Below, one piece after another: positions 32,065 to 41,791 of a stretch of DNA of 50,995 nucleotides. Source of the DNA: Bacteroidaceae bacterium (GTDB lineage Bacteria > Bacteroidota > Bacteroidia > Bacteroidales > Bacteroidaceae); contig JAFSWM010000055.1 in NCBI GenBank assembly GCA_017444485.1, positions 1 through 50,995 of the forward strand. Direction: 5' to 3'. The translations under genes were made by a program, and so were the position numbers. The notes below the pieces were generated by a model. The model saw only the letters and a program-made list of their open reading frames with translations, had not been told where the DNA came from and ran no database searches. Every line of letters starts with the position of its first letter. Positions within the stretch are counted from its first letter, which is position 1.

Positions 32065-32297
32065 CAAAGTCCCCTTTCTTATTATAGAAGTAGATATCCC
32101 TATATTAGCGACTAAACTGGGGAGAGGAACGACATCGTGAAGAGACTTTGGCGGACGCCTACCGTTCTCTATTATGATAGCACGCCACTCCGCTTGCACA
32201 AGCGGTTAATACGCGGACGCCGCCCCCTTATGGCACGCTTTTTGTTTAAGCCTTGTACTCATTTGTATGTTCTCCTGATAAATGCTGATATGAACTT
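32065..32297. other. 233-bp intergenic region upstream of clpC with a short palindrome
   Basis: No ORF is supported. It contains CCGCTTG-CA-CAAGCGG (32190-32205), a perfect 7-bp inverted repeat that could be an operator. GCGGACGCC occurs twice (32151-32159 and 32213-32221). A weak promoter candidate, TTTG (32241-32244)-N21-TATGTTCT, lies before clpC. A small RNA here cannot be excluded. Confidence 0.45.
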
Positions 32298-34817
32298 ATG
32301 AATAACGACTTTTCTTCTCAACTCTCTCATATCCTCAACCTGAGTCGCGAAGAAGCGCGCCGCTTCCGCAACTCGCGTATTTCCGCACGCCACCTGCTTC
32401 TGGGTATGTTGCGCGATGGCGAGAACGCTGCTACCGAAGCCTTGCGTGCTGCCGGCGTTAGCCTTGAGACACTAAAGTACCGCGCTGAACAAGCCAGCAG
32501 CGAAGCAGCCAGTAGCGAGGAACTTCCTGAGGCTGGGGCTGCGTTTGACCCTTCCGTAACACGCATACTGAAACTTTCGTTCCTTGAGGCACGTCTGGCC
32601 CGTCAACGCGAGGCCGGCGTGGAGCACTTGTTGCTGGCCATACTGAGGGACAAAGAAAACGATGGGAACAAGATGCTCGCCGCCGAAGGTGCCAACTACG
32701 AGAAACTTTCGCAACGGCTACATCGTGGACACAGCCTTGCTGCTTCAATCCCAAACTATAGTAGCATGGAGGAGCCTGAGGCTTTCCCCAAGGGCGAGGG
32801 AGCAAGCGGCACCAGGCAGAAATCACAACAGGGAGAGGACAGCGACACACCAGTGATCGACCAGTTCGGCACAGATCTCACCCGCGCAGCCGCCGACGGC
32901 AAACTCGACCCCGTTGTAGGGCGCGAGAAAGAGATGATGCGCATCGCACAAATTCTGTCGCGCCGCAAAAAGAACAACCCAATCCTCATCGGCGAGCCCG
33001 GTGTGGGAAAAAGTGCGGTGGTGGAAGGTTTGGCCCAACAGATAGCACGTGGAGAGGTGGCTCCCTCGCTGCAAAATAAGCGCATCATCACCCTGAACAT
33101 GGCAAACATGGTGGCTGGCACGCAGTATCGCGGCCAGTTTGAGGAGCGCCTGCGCCGTCTCATCGAGGAGATGGAAGCACACCCTGAAATCATCCTTTTC
33201 ATGGACGAGATCCATACCATCATCGGTGCAGGCAGCGCAGCAGGTAGTCTCGACGCGGCCAACATGCTCAAGCCCGCACTGGCCAGGGGACAGTTCCAGT
33301 GTATCGGAGCCACCACCGTCAGCGAATACCGCAAAAGTATCGAAAAGGACGGCGCGCTCGAAAGGCGTTTCCAGAAAGTGATGCTTGCTCCCACCACCGA
33401 GGAAGAGACCCTGCAGATACTCCACAACATCAAGGACCGCTATGAGCAACACCACCACGCCACCTATACCGACGAGGCGCTCGAAGCCTGCGTACGACTC
33501 ACAGTCAGATACGTCACCGACCGTTCCCTGCCCGACAAAGCCATTGATGCCCTCGATGAGGCTGGAAGTCAGAAAAACCTCACTAGCGTGACCGTGCCGC
33601 AAGACATCACCGAGGCCGAGCGCGAGATTGCTGCGCTGAAAGAGCGCAAGAACGAAGCGGCCCGCCGGCAGCAGTATGAAGAGGCTGCTAACCTGCGAGA
33701 CGAGGCACAACGCATGCAACAGGCTCTTGATGTACGCAAACGCGAATGGCAAGAATCATTGCAGGGCGAACACCACATCGTGGACAAGGCTGACATCGCT
33801 ACCGTCGTTTCCATGATGAGCGGTGTGCCCGTCACACAGATGGCGCAAGCCGAAAACATACGCCTCAAAGGGATGCGCAATGCGCTGACCGAACGTGTCA
33901 TCGCTCAGGAAGAAGCCATTGACCGCTTGGTGCGTAGCATCACCCGCAACCGCATTGGCCTTAAAGACCCCAACCGCCCCATTGGGACATTCATGTTCGT
34001 GGGACCCACCGGTGTCGGCAAAACTTATCTGGTAAAAACCTTGGCCGAGTTTATGTTCGGAAGCCAAGACGCGCTCATTCGTGTTGATATGAGCGAATAC
34101 GGAGAGAAGTTCAGCACCAGCCGCCTCGTAGGTGCGCCTCCGGGATATGTGGGTTACGAAGAGGGCGGCCAACTCACAGAGAAAGTGCGCCGCAAACCCT
34201 ATAGCATTATCCTGCTTGACGAGATAGAGAAGGCTCACCCCGATGTGTTCAACACCCTGCTGCAAGTGATGGATGAAGGGCGCATGACCGATGGCAACGG
34301 CACCACAGTGGACTTCCGAAACACAGTCATTGTTATGACCAGCAACAGCGGCACGCGCCAATTGCGCGAATTTGGCGGTGGCATAGGTTTCGAGGCCACC
34401 ACTGAAGCCAGCGGCACGGCGGCAGAAGCCATCGTGCGAAAGGCATTACAACGCCAGTTCGCCCCCGAATTCCTTAACCGCCTGGACGATATCATCATGT
34501 TCCGCCCGCTCAACGAAGACAGCGCGCTGCAAATCGCAAGCCTTGAACTTGACGACCTGGCCAAGCGGGTGCAAGCCCTCGGGCATACCATTACGTTCAC
34601 TGACGAAGCCCGTCGCCTGATCGTCAGCAAAGGATTCAACGCAGCCTATGGAGCACGTTCCCTGAAACGGGCTGTGCAGGAGCATGTGGAAGACAGGCTC
34701 ACCGAACTGCTTATGGACGCCACAGACACCTGCAACTTTGTCGTAGAAACGGATGTCGATGAAATCCGCGTGCGCAACTTCGCAACCAAAGAATCTGACA
34801 ATCAGCCACAGGGCTGA
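32298..34817 (+). CDS. clpC: ATP-dependent Clp protease ATP-binding subunit ClpC
   Basis: This 839-residue Hsp100 protein has an N-terminal double Clp-N repeat (about 1-150). AAA1 has Walker A GEPGVGKS at 232-239 and Walker B ILFMDEIH. A UVR-like coiled middle region follows (RRQQYEEAANLRDEAQ, about 455-475). AAA2 has GPTGVGKT at 569-576 and LLDEIEKAHPDVFN. The short middle region with a UVR motif marks ClpC rather than ClpB. It unfolds substrates for ClpP, which is not in the window. It is probably stress-regulated; a terminator follows at 34849-34885. Confidence 0.93.
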   Translation: MNNDFSSQLSHILNLSREEARRFRNSRISARHLLLGMLRDGENAATEALRAAGVSLETLKYRAEQASSEAASSEELPEAGAAFDPSVTRILKLSFLEARLARQREAGVEHLLLAILRDKENDGNKMLAAEGANYEKLSQRLHRGHSLAASIPNYSSMEEPEAFPKGEGASGTRQKSQQGEDSDTPVIDQFGTDLTRAAADGKLDPVVGREKEMMRIAQILSRRKKNNPILIGEPGVGKSAVVEGLAQQIARGEVAPSLQNKRIITLNMANMVAGTQYRGQFEERLRRLIEEMEAHPEIILFMDEIHTIIGAGSAAGSLDAANMLKPALARGQFQCIGATTVSEYRKSIEKDGALERRFQKVMLAPTTEEETLQILHNIKDRYEQHHHATYTDEALEACVRLTVRYVTDRSLPDKAIDALDEAGSQKNLTSVTVPQDITEAEREIAALKERKNEAARRQQYEEAANLRDEAQRMQQALDVRKREWQESLQGEHHIVDKADIATVVSMMSGVPVTQMAQAENIRLKGMRNALTERVIAQEEAIDRLVRSITRNRIGLKDPNRPIGTFMFVGPTGVGKTYLVKTLAEFMFGSQDALIRVDMSEYGEKFSTSRLVGAPPGYVGYEEGGQLTEKVRRKPYSIILLDEIEKAHPDVFNTLLQVMDEGRMTDGNGTTVDFRNTVIVMTSNSGTRQLREFGGGIGFEATTEASGTAAEAIVRKALQRQFAPEFLNRLDDIIMFRPLNEDSALQIASLELDDLAKRVQALGHTITFTDEARRLIVSKGFNAAYGARSLKRAVQEHVEDRLTELLMDATDTCNFVVETDVDEIRVRNFATKESDNQPQG

Positions 34818-34848
34818 ATCTAAGACTGCAATACAACACGATTCCGCT

Positions 34849-34885
34849 GAGGGTGTGTCACACAAAAGGCACACCCTCCTTTTTT
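34849..34885 (+). terminator. Rho-independent terminator of clpC
   Basis: GAGGGTGTG (34849-34857) pairs with CACACCCTC (34870-34878), followed by CTTTTTT. Confidence 0.92.
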
Positions 34886-34962
34886 GTCTACACATTCTGT
34901 GCACCACAGGGAAACAGGATAAGTTTGTGGCACGGAGCGCCCATTAATCCGTGCGATTGCAC

Positions 34963-34970
34963 TAACTTTG
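34963..34970 (+). promoter_or_regulatory. -7 box of the Na/Pi cotransporter gene
   Basis: TAACTTTG matches TAnnTTTG and lies 23 bp before the ATG at 34994. The -33 element is unclear. Confidence 0.5.
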
Positions 34971-34993
34971 CGGCGGAAACAATCCCACTCTCT

Positions 34994-36718
34994 ATGGAAA
35001 CCCAACCCGACCTATTGTGGGCCGCCGGGCGCGTGCTCGGTTCGCTGGCGTTGCTCATGTTCGGCATGAAACTCATGAGCGAGACGCTACAGAAGATGGC
35101 TGGTCCGCAACTTCGCCACGTGCTGGGGCGCATGACCACAAACCGCTTCACGGGGATGCTTACCGGCATGGGCGTGACGGCAGCAGTACAGAGCAGCACG
35201 GCCACCACGGTGATGACAGTCTCGTTCGTTAATGCCGGACTTCTCACCCTCGCACAGGCCATCAGCGTCATTATGGGCGCAAACATCGGTACCACGCTTA
35301 CGGCATGGATCATTTCAGCCGGTGTGTCGTTCAATATCACCGACTTCGTTTGGCCAGCCTTCTTGCTCGCCACTTTCCTGCTCGCTCGCCGCAAGAGCCG
35401 CAACGTGGGTGACTTCCTCTTCGGCGTGGCTTTTATGATACTCGGGCTGGGTACACTGAGGCAAACAGGAGTGGACCTGCGACTCGGAGAAAACGAGGCA
35501 GTACTGGGATTTTTTGCTTCGTTCGACCCCCAGAGTTTCCTCACCACACTCACCTTCCTGCTCATCGGCGGCATACTCACCATGTGCGTGCAGTCTTCGG
35601 CAGCAGTGATGGCCATTACCATGATTCTTTGCTCCAGCGGCGCACTACCCATCTACCAGGGCATCGCCCTCGTCATGGGTGAGAACATTGGCACCACCGT
35701 GACCAGTAACCTCGCCGCACTCACCGCATCCACACAAGCACGCCGCGCTGCATTTGCACACATGTTCTTCAACCTCTTCGGCGTGATGTGGATGCTCGCT
35801 GTGTTCCATCCTTTCATTGATGGCGTGTGTGCCCTCGTCGGATACGACACCACACTGACACCCGACACTGCAGGACAGGCGGCCTTCCTTGCCAACGCTG
35901 CCAAACTCAACGTGGTGCTGGCGGCCTTCCACACCTGCTTCAATGTGGTGAACACGGGCGTGCTCATCGGTTTTATCCCTCAGATAGAGCGTATCGTGTG
36001 CTGGGTCATCAAGGACAAGCCCAAAGACGAACAGAGCGAGGAGAACGAACCCACGCGTCTGCAATACATTGAAAGCGGACTGGTGCAAGTGCCGGAAATT
36101 GCTGTGCTGCAGGCACAGAAAGAGGTCGTGGCATTTGGCAAACGCACACAGCGCATGTTCAATCTGACACACGCCTACCTCACCGGCCCCTCGGAGGCAC
36201 GCACCGCAGAAGCCTTTGATCGTATCGCGGACTACGAATCCGTCTGCGACAACACCGAGATAGAAATTGCCCGATACCTCGAAAAAGTGGGCGAGCAGCA
36301 CCTCAGTGATGACACGAAGGGGAAAATACGCGAGATGATCCGCCAAATCAGTGAACTCGAAAGCATCGCCGACAGTTGCTTCCGTATGGCGCGCACCGCA
36401 AACCATGCAAACGAACTCGGGCACATCTTTGACAAACGGCAACGCACCGAGATCGATAAGATTGCTGAACTCACCGGACAAGCCCTCACCCGCATGAACG
36501 AAGCCCTCACGCTGCGACGCGAAGAACTCACCATGGACGAGACGTGGCGCATCGAGACGCGGATCAACCAAGAGCGCGACCGCATTAAGGCCGAAAACAT
36601 CTCTGCCATAGAAAGCGGGGAACGACACTATGCCATTGGGGCTGCCTTCGCCGACCTGATTGGCGAATGTGAGAAAATTGGCGACTATGTGGTCAATGTC
36701 GTACAGACACGTTGCTAA
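34994..36718 (+). CDS. Na/Pi cotransporter family protein with PhoU-like domain
   Basis: This 574-residue protein has duplicated Na/Pi cotransport repeats in the N-terminal two thirds, each with a QSS motif: VQSSTATTVM and VQSSAAVMAI. Conserved glycine-rich GANIGTTLTAW and GENIGTTVTSN follow them. The C-terminal part (about 390-574) is helical and PhoU-like. It imports phosphate with sodium, possibly gated by the PhoU-like domain. The ATG at 34994 follows a -7 box; an open frame further upstream overlaps the clpC terminator and is rejected. Confidence 0.9.
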   Translation: METQPDLLWAAGRVLGSLALLMFGMKLMSETLQKMAGPQLRHVLGRMTTNRFTGMLTGMGVTAAVQSSTATTVMTVSFVNAGLLTLAQAISVIMGANIGTTLTAWIISAGVSFNITDFVWPAFLLATFLLARRKSRNVGDFLFGVAFMILGLGTLRQTGVDLRLGENEAVLGFFASFDPQSFLTTLTFLLIGGILTMCVQSSAAVMAITMILCSSGALPIYQGIALVMGENIGTTVTSNLAALTASTQARRAAFAHMFFNLFGVMWMLAVFHPFIDGVCALVGYDTTLTPDTAGQAAFLANAAKLNVVLAAFHTCFNVVNTGVLIGFIPQIERIVCWVIKDKPKDEQSEENEPTRLQYIESGLVQVPEIAVLQAQKEVVAFGKRTQRMFNLTHAYLTGPSEARTAEAFDRIADYESVCDNTEIEIARYLEKVGEQHLSDDTKGKIREMIRQISELESIADSCFRMARTANHANELGHIFDKRQRTEIDKIAELTGQALTRMNEALTLRREELTMDETWRIETRINQERDRIKAENISAIESGERHYAIGAAFADLIGECEKIGDYVVNVVQTRC

Positions 36719-36765
36719 AAGCATCAGCCGCACCGCTTCCACCAACAAATGGTTATAGCCATAAA

Positions 36766-36796
36766 ACAGGCGGCTGCCCCAAAGACAGCCGCCTGT
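36766..36796. terminator. Bidirectional terminator hairpin
   Basis: ACAGGCGGCTG (36766-36776) pairs perfectly with 36786-36796. It lies between the convergent Na/Pi cotransporter gene (plus) and tRNA-Pro (minus); A-rich flanks on the left give U residues in the minus transcript. Confidence 0.75.
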
Positions 36797-36813
36797 GTGC
36801 TTTCCGTACTGTG

Positions 36814-36888
36814 TCGGGGTGAAAGGATTCGAACCTTCGACCCCCTGCTCCCAAAGCAGGTGCGCTAACCGGACTGCGCTACACCCCG
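36814..36888 (-). tRNA. tRNA-Pro (anticodon TGG)
   Basis: A 75-nt cloverleaf on the minus strand. The acceptor CGGGGTG pairs with CACCCCG (plus 36815-36821) and the discriminator is A. The anticodon stem CCTGC/GCAGG encloses TTTGGGA with TGG, and the T arm is GGTTCGAATCC. Confidence 0.95.
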
Positions 36889-36919
36889 TGAGGCTACGGC
36901 GGAAAGCCGATAACGGGTG

Positions 36920-36927
36920 CAAAAGTA
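36920..36927 (-). promoter_or_regulatory. -7 box of tRNA-Pro
   Basis: The minus strand reads TACTTTTG 31 bp before the tRNA 5' end. A matching -33 box is not evident. Confidence 0.55.
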
Positions 36928-37075
36928 GCAAAAAATTGAAGACGCACACGGACACATTCCTTTTTCTGCCTCAAAACTGCTGACACAATACCGCAGAACC
37001 TTAAAAAAACAACTACGAACTCACACATCTACCCTTTGCACGATCATCGCAACACCTTCATCCTCCCCAAAACAC

Positions 37076-39295
37076 ATGGACACCAACACTTCTGCCCCTA
37101 AGCACCACAACCCTGAACTGCGCACGGCGTGGGATTTCGTGGAACACACTGGCCATAGCGTATTTCTCACAGGAAAGGCGGGTACAGGTAAGACCACATT
37201 CCTGCGCACCGTGGTGGAGCACACATCGAAACGCTGCATCGTGGTGGCTCCTACGGGGGTGGCGGCCATCAACGCGGGCGGTGTCACCGTGCATTCATTC
37301 TTCCAACTGCCTCTCTCCCCCTATATACCAGGTGCACAGATGAAGTCGAAATTTGACTTCAGTAAAGAGAAGCGCCGTCTCATTGCTTCGCTCGACCTGC
37401 TCATCATTGACGAGATCTCAATGGTACGCAGCGACCTGCTCGACGCCATCGACAGTGTGCTGCGCCGTTTTCGCGACCACGGGAAGCCCTTCGGCGGTGT
37501 GCAACTGCTCATGATCGGCGACCTGGCACAACTCACGCCAGTAGTTACCCCTACGGAGGAACCGTTGCTGAAAGCCTACTATGACACACCCTACTTCTTC
37601 GGCTCAAAGGCCCTAGCAGCAGTGGATTATGTAACCATAGCCCTTACCCACGTCTATCGTCAGCAGGACGAAAAGTTCATCAGCATCCTCAACCACGTCC
37701 GCGAAGCACGTCTCACGCCCGACGACTTTGCTGCACTCGCCGCACGCCACATCCCGGCCTTCTCACCATCTGCTGATGAAGGCTACATCCGCCTCACCAC
37801 GCACAACAATCTTGCTGCCCGCTATAACGATGCCGAGTTGCAGCGATTACCAGGGGTAGGGGTGCGTTTCAGCGCGAAGGTACGCGGCACATTCCCCGAG
37901 ACCTCCTACCCCACCGACGAGACACTCCTACTCAAGGAAGGAGCACAGGTGATGTTCATCAAGAACGACCCCTCTGGCGAGCATCGATATTATAATGGGC
38001 GCATCGGGCGTGTGGTCAGTCTCTCCGAGGATGAAATCCTCGTGCAGTGTACTGGTGATGACGAGCCGATCGCCGTAGAACCTTTGGAATGGGAAAACAC
38101 CCGCTATCGTCTCAACGACGAGACACGCGAGATAGAGGCCGACGTGCAAGGCGTGTTCCAGCAATATCCGCTACGTCTGGCATGGGCTGTAACCATCCAT
38201 AAGAGCCAGGGACTCACCTTCGAACGTGCGGTCATTGACGTAAACCAGAGTTTTGCCCCCGGGCAGGTATATGTGGCTCTGAGCCGCTGCCGCACCCTGG
38301 AGGGGCTTGTGCTGACTGCCCCGCTCGATCCCCGCGCCATATTGAGCGACAGTAGCGTGAACGAATATATGGCGGGGCAGGGGGAAAGGGCGAAAGAGAA
38401 CATCGCGCGCCTGCCGTTGCTCAAGCAAGAATATACCCGCCATTTGCTGCTTGAACTATTTGATTTCAGCGCACTGTTTGAAGCACAGCAACGCATGGTG
38501 AGGCTCTTCACAGAATTCTTCGCCCGTAAGGAGAGTCTATTATACACGAAGCACCAGGATGCGTGGGAACTACTAAAAACACAAGTGGAAGATGTGGCGT
38601 TGAAGTGGGCCAGCGTGATACGAAGCAAGCCCGTCGCACTGCTTAACGAACCCGATTTCATTGCCCGCGTCAGTCAGAGCGCACGTTATTTTGCAGACAA
38701 ACTGGCCAAAATACTCTATGAGCCTCTATTACAGACCAAAAAGGTGAAGACCGAGAACAAACAGGCTCGCAAACGGCTTGACAGCGCATGGGACGAACTG
38801 CACCGCCTATGGTCATCACGAGGGCGACTGCTGGAAAAGATATCTGAAAAAGGATTTAGCCCGGCCACCTATCTAAAAGAGAAACAAACTGCCATACTTG
38901 ACGTGCTCTACGAGGGCGCGCCACAATCCAAAAAGGCCTACAAGCCCAAGGTAAACAAAGAACCGAAGCCCAAGACATGGGAGATCTCCTATTCCCTCTA
39001 CCGACAAGGCAAGAGCCCGAAAGAAATCGCCGAGGAGCGTGGTCTCAAAGAAAGAACGATATGCGAGCATTTGTGCCGCTACGTGGAGACGGGCGAGATT
39101 CCTGTTGCAGAACTTGTGCCTGAGATTCACGCAAGGTTCTTGCGCGCCGCGTTGGAACACACTGACCTGCAAGGCTCGCTTTCTGCCGTTAAAGAGATGT
39201 GTCCCGCCTCTATCACATGGAACGAACTCCATTTGGTGGCCGCAGCAATGCGAGGCGAACAGGCCAGGGATGAGCAGAAGAACAACGACCGATAG
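37076..39295 (+). CDS. PIF1-like DNA helicase with C-terminal helix-turn-helix
   Basis: This 739-residue SF1B helicase has Walker A GKAGTGKTT at 33-41, Walker B LLIIDEISMV, motif III LLMIGDLAQLTPV, and a late motif WAVTIHKSQGLTFERA with VALSRCRTLEGL. That is the PIF1/RecD2-like order. The C-terminal 100 residues carry a helix-turn-helix (SPKEIAEERGLKERTICEHL), as in the helicase-HTH_40 proteins of Bacteroidetes. It probably unwinds DNA in replication or repair. It ends 8 bp before the sufD stop on the other strand, so the two converge with almost no spacer. Confidence 0.88.
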   Translation: MDTNTSAPKHHNPELRTAWDFVEHTGHSVFLTGKAGTGKTTFLRTVVEHTSKRCIVVAPTGVAAINAGGVTVHSFFQLPLSPYIPGAQMKSKFDFSKEKRRLIASLDLLIIDEISMVRSDLLDAIDSVLRRFRDHGKPFGGVQLLMIGDLAQLTPVVTPTEEPLLKAYYDTPYFFGSKALAAVDYVTIALTHVYRQQDEKFISILNHVREARLTPDDFAALAARHIPAFSPSADEGYIRLTTHNNLAARYNDAELQRLPGVGVRFSAKVRGTFPETSYPTDETLLLKEGAQVMFIKNDPSGEHRYYNGRIGRVVSLSEDEILVQCTGDDEPIAVEPLEWENTRYRLNDETREIEADVQGVFQQYPLRLAWAVTIHKSQGLTFERAVIDVNQSFAPGQVYVALSRCRTLEGLVLTAPLDPRAILSDSSVNEYMAGQGERAKENIARLPLLKQEYTRHLLLELFDFSALFEAQQRMVRLFTEFFARKESLLYTKHQDAWELLKTQVEDVALKWASVIRSKPVALLNEPDFIARVSQSARYFADKLAKILYEPLLQTKKVKTENKQARKRLDSAWDELHRLWSSRGRLLEKISEKGFSPATYLKEKQTAILDVLYEGAPQSKKAYKPKVNKEPKPKTWEISYSLYRQGKSPKEIAEERGLKERTICEHLCRYVETGEIPVAELVPEIHARFLRAALEHTDLQGSLSAVKEMCPASITWNELHLVAAAMRGEQARDEQKNNDR

Positions 39296-39303
39296 CCCTG
39301 CTA

Positions 39304-40647
39304 TCATTTCCCACAAAGGCCGCAACCTGCGCAATGGGTGTCTGCCGCACCACGTATGCGCTGATCAATCAGCGTAGTCAGCCGGTCGCGCAGAGCAGGG
39401 AGGCCGATGTGGGCGACAATCTCGCTCACAAAGGCGTGTTGCAGCAGTAGCCGTGCCTCCTCCTCACCGATACCGCGCTGACGCATGTAGAACAAAGCGG
39501 CTTCGTCAAGTTTGCCGACCGTAGCCCCGTGGTTGCATTTCACATCGTCGGCATAGATTTCCAGCATGGGTTGCGTCAGGGCACGCGATGTGGGCGAAAG
39601 GCAGAGGTTGGCCGACGTCTGGTGCGACACGGTCTGTTGTGCACCTGGCGCTACATATACTTTTCCGGCAAAAGCCACGGTGCTCTCACCATCCAGCACG
39701 CTCTTGTACAGCATTTCACTGTTGCACTCTGGCGCTTGGTGGTTGACGAGCAGGTTGTTGTCAATGTGCTGCGTGCCGCCCGCCACGATTGCACCGGCCA
39801 GGTGCACCGAGGCTCCTGTTCCCTCGAGCGTCACGTCTGCCTGTGTGCGTGAGAGGCCTGCACGAAGCGTCACGTCACAGACGGACAAGCGGCTGTCGGC
39901 CTCCTGACGGGCATAGAGGTTGTGGACACGGTTGCAAACGGCACGTGTCTCTTCCACCCCATACACGTCTAACTCTGCCCCCTTGCCGAGGAACACCTCC
40001 GTCACCTGCGTGGTGAGCGTGGGTGCACTGCTCTCGCAATGGTCGCAAAGCAAGATTTGTGCACGGCTCCGAGCCTCACACACCACGAGCAAGCGGCGGT
40101 TGTGCATCGCAGCGGTGCGGGTGGAAGCGGTGAACACGATTTGCAGCGGTGTGGCGGAGTGAGTCCCCTCCTTTATATATATAAGGAGTCCGTCCTGAGC
40201 CAGGAGCGTATTGAGCGCAGTGAGCGGGTCACGTCCTGGTGCGGCCAGCGCATGGTAATTGTCATGCAGAATGCTTGGGTAGCGGCTCTGTGCCTCCGCG
40301 AGCGACAGTACCTCCACCCCCTCCTGCCTTCCCACTGTGTTATTGCCCTGAAGCATCGGCACATCGCCAGCCACATAGATGGTCTGTGCGGAAAGCCCTG
40401 GCACAGCACACCGAGTGGGTAGCGCCTTTGGGGCATGGCGCAACAAGTTCAATCCATAGTCGGGCGCGAGCAAGGCCGACACATCAGTATATTTGTATCG
40501 CTCGGTGCGGCGAGTGGACAGCCCATCGGTTTGCAGCAAGTCAAAAGCCGATTGCCTTACAGCGTTCATTACCTCAGGCGAGGCGGTCTGCAAACGCTCA
40601 CGTTGCGCGCCAAAAAGGTCGAGGTATTGTTGGAGCGCAGCGTTCAT
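39304..40647 (-). CDS. sufD: Fe-S cluster assembly protein SufD
   Basis: This 447-residue protein has the right-handed beta-helix core of SufB/SufD and the conserved C-terminal blocks KCNHGATVG-like (DDVKCNHGATVGKLDE) and RGIGEEEARLLLQHAF. It partners with SufC and SufB in the SufBC2D scaffold. The N-terminal extension typical of SufD rather than SufB is present. The ATG overlaps the sufC stop by 4 bases. A TATATATATA tract occurs inside the gene near 40172-40182. Confidence 0.92.
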   Translation of the reverse strand: MNAALQQYLDLFGAQRERLQTASPEVMNAVRQSAFDLLQTDGLSTRRTERYKYTDVSALLAPDYGLNLLRHAPKALPTRCAVPGLSAQTIYVAGDVPMLQGNNTVGRQEGVEVLSLAEAQSRYPSILHDNYHALAAPGRDPLTALNTLLAQDGLLIYIKEGTHSATPLQIVFTASTRTAAMHNRRLLVVCEARSRAQILLCDHCESSAPTLTTQVTEVFLGKGAELDVYGVEETRAVCNRVHNLYARQEADSRLSVCDVTLRAGLSRTQADVTLEGTGASVHLAGAIVAGGTQHIDNNLLVNHQAPECNSEMLYKSVLDGESTVAFAGKVYVAPGAQQTVSHQTSANLCLSPTSRALTQPMLEIYADDVKCNHGATVGKLDEAALFYMRQRGIGEEEARLLLQHAFVSEIVAHIGLPALRDRLTTLIDQRIRGAADTHCAGCGLCGK

Positions 40648-41393
40648 ATCCCTTCGGGTTTGATGAAGTCAAAACCCTTTTCCTCAATCTCATATCCCAG
40701 GTCGGCCCCGCCGCTACGCACGATGCGGCCATCCATCAGCACATGCACAAAGTCGGGCTTGAGATAGTCGAGCATGCGTTGGTAGTGGGTGATGACAAGT
40801 GCGGCGGTGTCGGCAGTGCGCAGGTTGTTGAAGCCCTCTGCCACCACGCGCAATGCATCCACGTCAAGACCGCTGTCGGTTTCGTCAAGGATAGAGAAGA
40901 CAGGCTCCAGCACTGCCATCTGGAAGATTTCGTTGCGCTTACGCTCACCACCACTGAACCCCTCGTTTACCCCGCGGCTCATGAAGTGGGCGTCAAGCCC
41001 CACGGCCTGGCGCTTCTCGCGTAGCATCTTGAGGAAATCGGCGGCCTTCATGGGTTCTTCACCTCGATATGCCCGCCGTGCGTTCACGGCTGCGCGGAGG
41101 AAGTTGGTCATCGAGACGCCGGGGATTTCCACAGGTTGCTGAAACGACATGAAAACGCCCTCTCGGGCGCGGTCCTCGGGCGGCATGGAGAGCAGATCCT
41201 TGCCTTTGAAAACCACGGCACCTCCCGTCACTTCATATTTGGGATTACCCACCAGGACATGGCTGAGCGTAGATTTTCCCGATCCGTTGGGCCCCATCAA
41301 CACATGTACCTCGCCCGCATTTATCGTTAGGTTCACACCGCGAAGAATGGGCTTGCCCTCCACCGAGGCGTGTAGGTCGCTAATCTGTAGCAT
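40644..41393 (-). CDS. sufC: Fe-S cluster assembly ATPase SufC
   Basis: This 249-residue ABC-type ATPase has Walker A GPNGSGKST, ABC signature FSGGERKRNE, and Walker B FSILDETDSGLD with the SufC-specific SGLDVDAL. It powers the SufBCD scaffold for Fe-S cluster assembly. It is the first gene of a two-gene unit with sufD. sufB, which usually lies directly upstream in Bacteroidetes, is not here: the next gene upstream is unrelated and divergent. Transcription probably starts near 41484 and passes through a repeat in the leader. Confidence 0.94.
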   Translation of the reverse strand: MLQISDLHASVEGKPILRGVNLTINAGEVHVLMGPNGSGKSTLSHVLVGNPKYEVTGGAVVFKGKDLLSMPPEDRAREGVFMSFQQPVEIPGVSMTNFLRAAVNARRAYRGEEPMKAADFLKMLREKRQAVGLDAHFMSRGVNEGFSGGERKRNEIFQMAVLEPVFSILDETDSGLDVDALRVVAEGFNNLRTADTAALVITHYQRMLDYLKPDFVHVLMDGRIVRSGGADLGYEIEEKGFDFIKPEGI

Positions 41394-41410
41394 AGTTTAT
41401 TATATTATTC

Positions 41411-41469
41411 CTGTTTCAGTAGTTATTCAGAAGTTATAAAAGGAAGTCAATTGGAGTAGTTATATGAAG
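41411..41469 (-). repeat. TAACTNC-type dispersed repeat, copy 2 (in the sufC leader)
   Basis: The minus strand carries ATAACTTCTGAATAACTAC then TGAAACAG, plus a further ATATAACTACTCC. Over 29 bp it matches 7338-7366 at 25 positions. It lies between the sufC -7 box and the sufC start, so it would be part of the transcript leader. Confidence 0.65.
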
Positions 41470-41490
41470 CCGTTACTTTTCAAGGCAGCG

Positions 41491-41498
41491 CAAAAGTA
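41491..41498 (-). promoter_or_regulatory. -7 box of sufCD
   Basis: The minus strand reads TACTTTTG, a perfect -7 box, 97 bp before the sufC ATG. The -33 element is not clear. Confidence 0.55.
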
Positions 41499-41689
41499 CG
41501 AAAAACTACTCGAAACCCGCCACGACTACCAGTAATACCACCCGAGAAGCATCGTTTAGCGTGTAAGGTGTGGGGGTCATCCCCATTTTTTTTCGGGAAA
41601 CAAGGCCGCCCGTATCAATTTTTGGAGAGGAAAAAACGCTAAGCCACGCGTTTTTTAACGCAAGAAATTCTTCGTTTGCCAAAAATAAG

Positions 41690-41697
41690 TATATTTG
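41690..41697 (+). promoter_or_regulatory. -7 box of the large secreted protein gene
   Basis: TATATTTG matches TAnnTTTG 94 bp before the ATG at 41792. The -33 element at the right distance is not canonical. Confidence 0.5.
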
Positions 41698-41791
41698 CGC
41701 TGAAAAACCAATCCTTATGCGGGCCTCGCGCACCGCTCAACCACAGAACTTTACGACAACAATTCACATTATTAACCAAACTTACTTCACA

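Noticed and set aside
35645-36955. A 436-codon open frame antisense to the Na/Pi cotransporter gene
   Set aside because: It reads through tRNA-Pro and the terminator, so it cannot be a normal gene.
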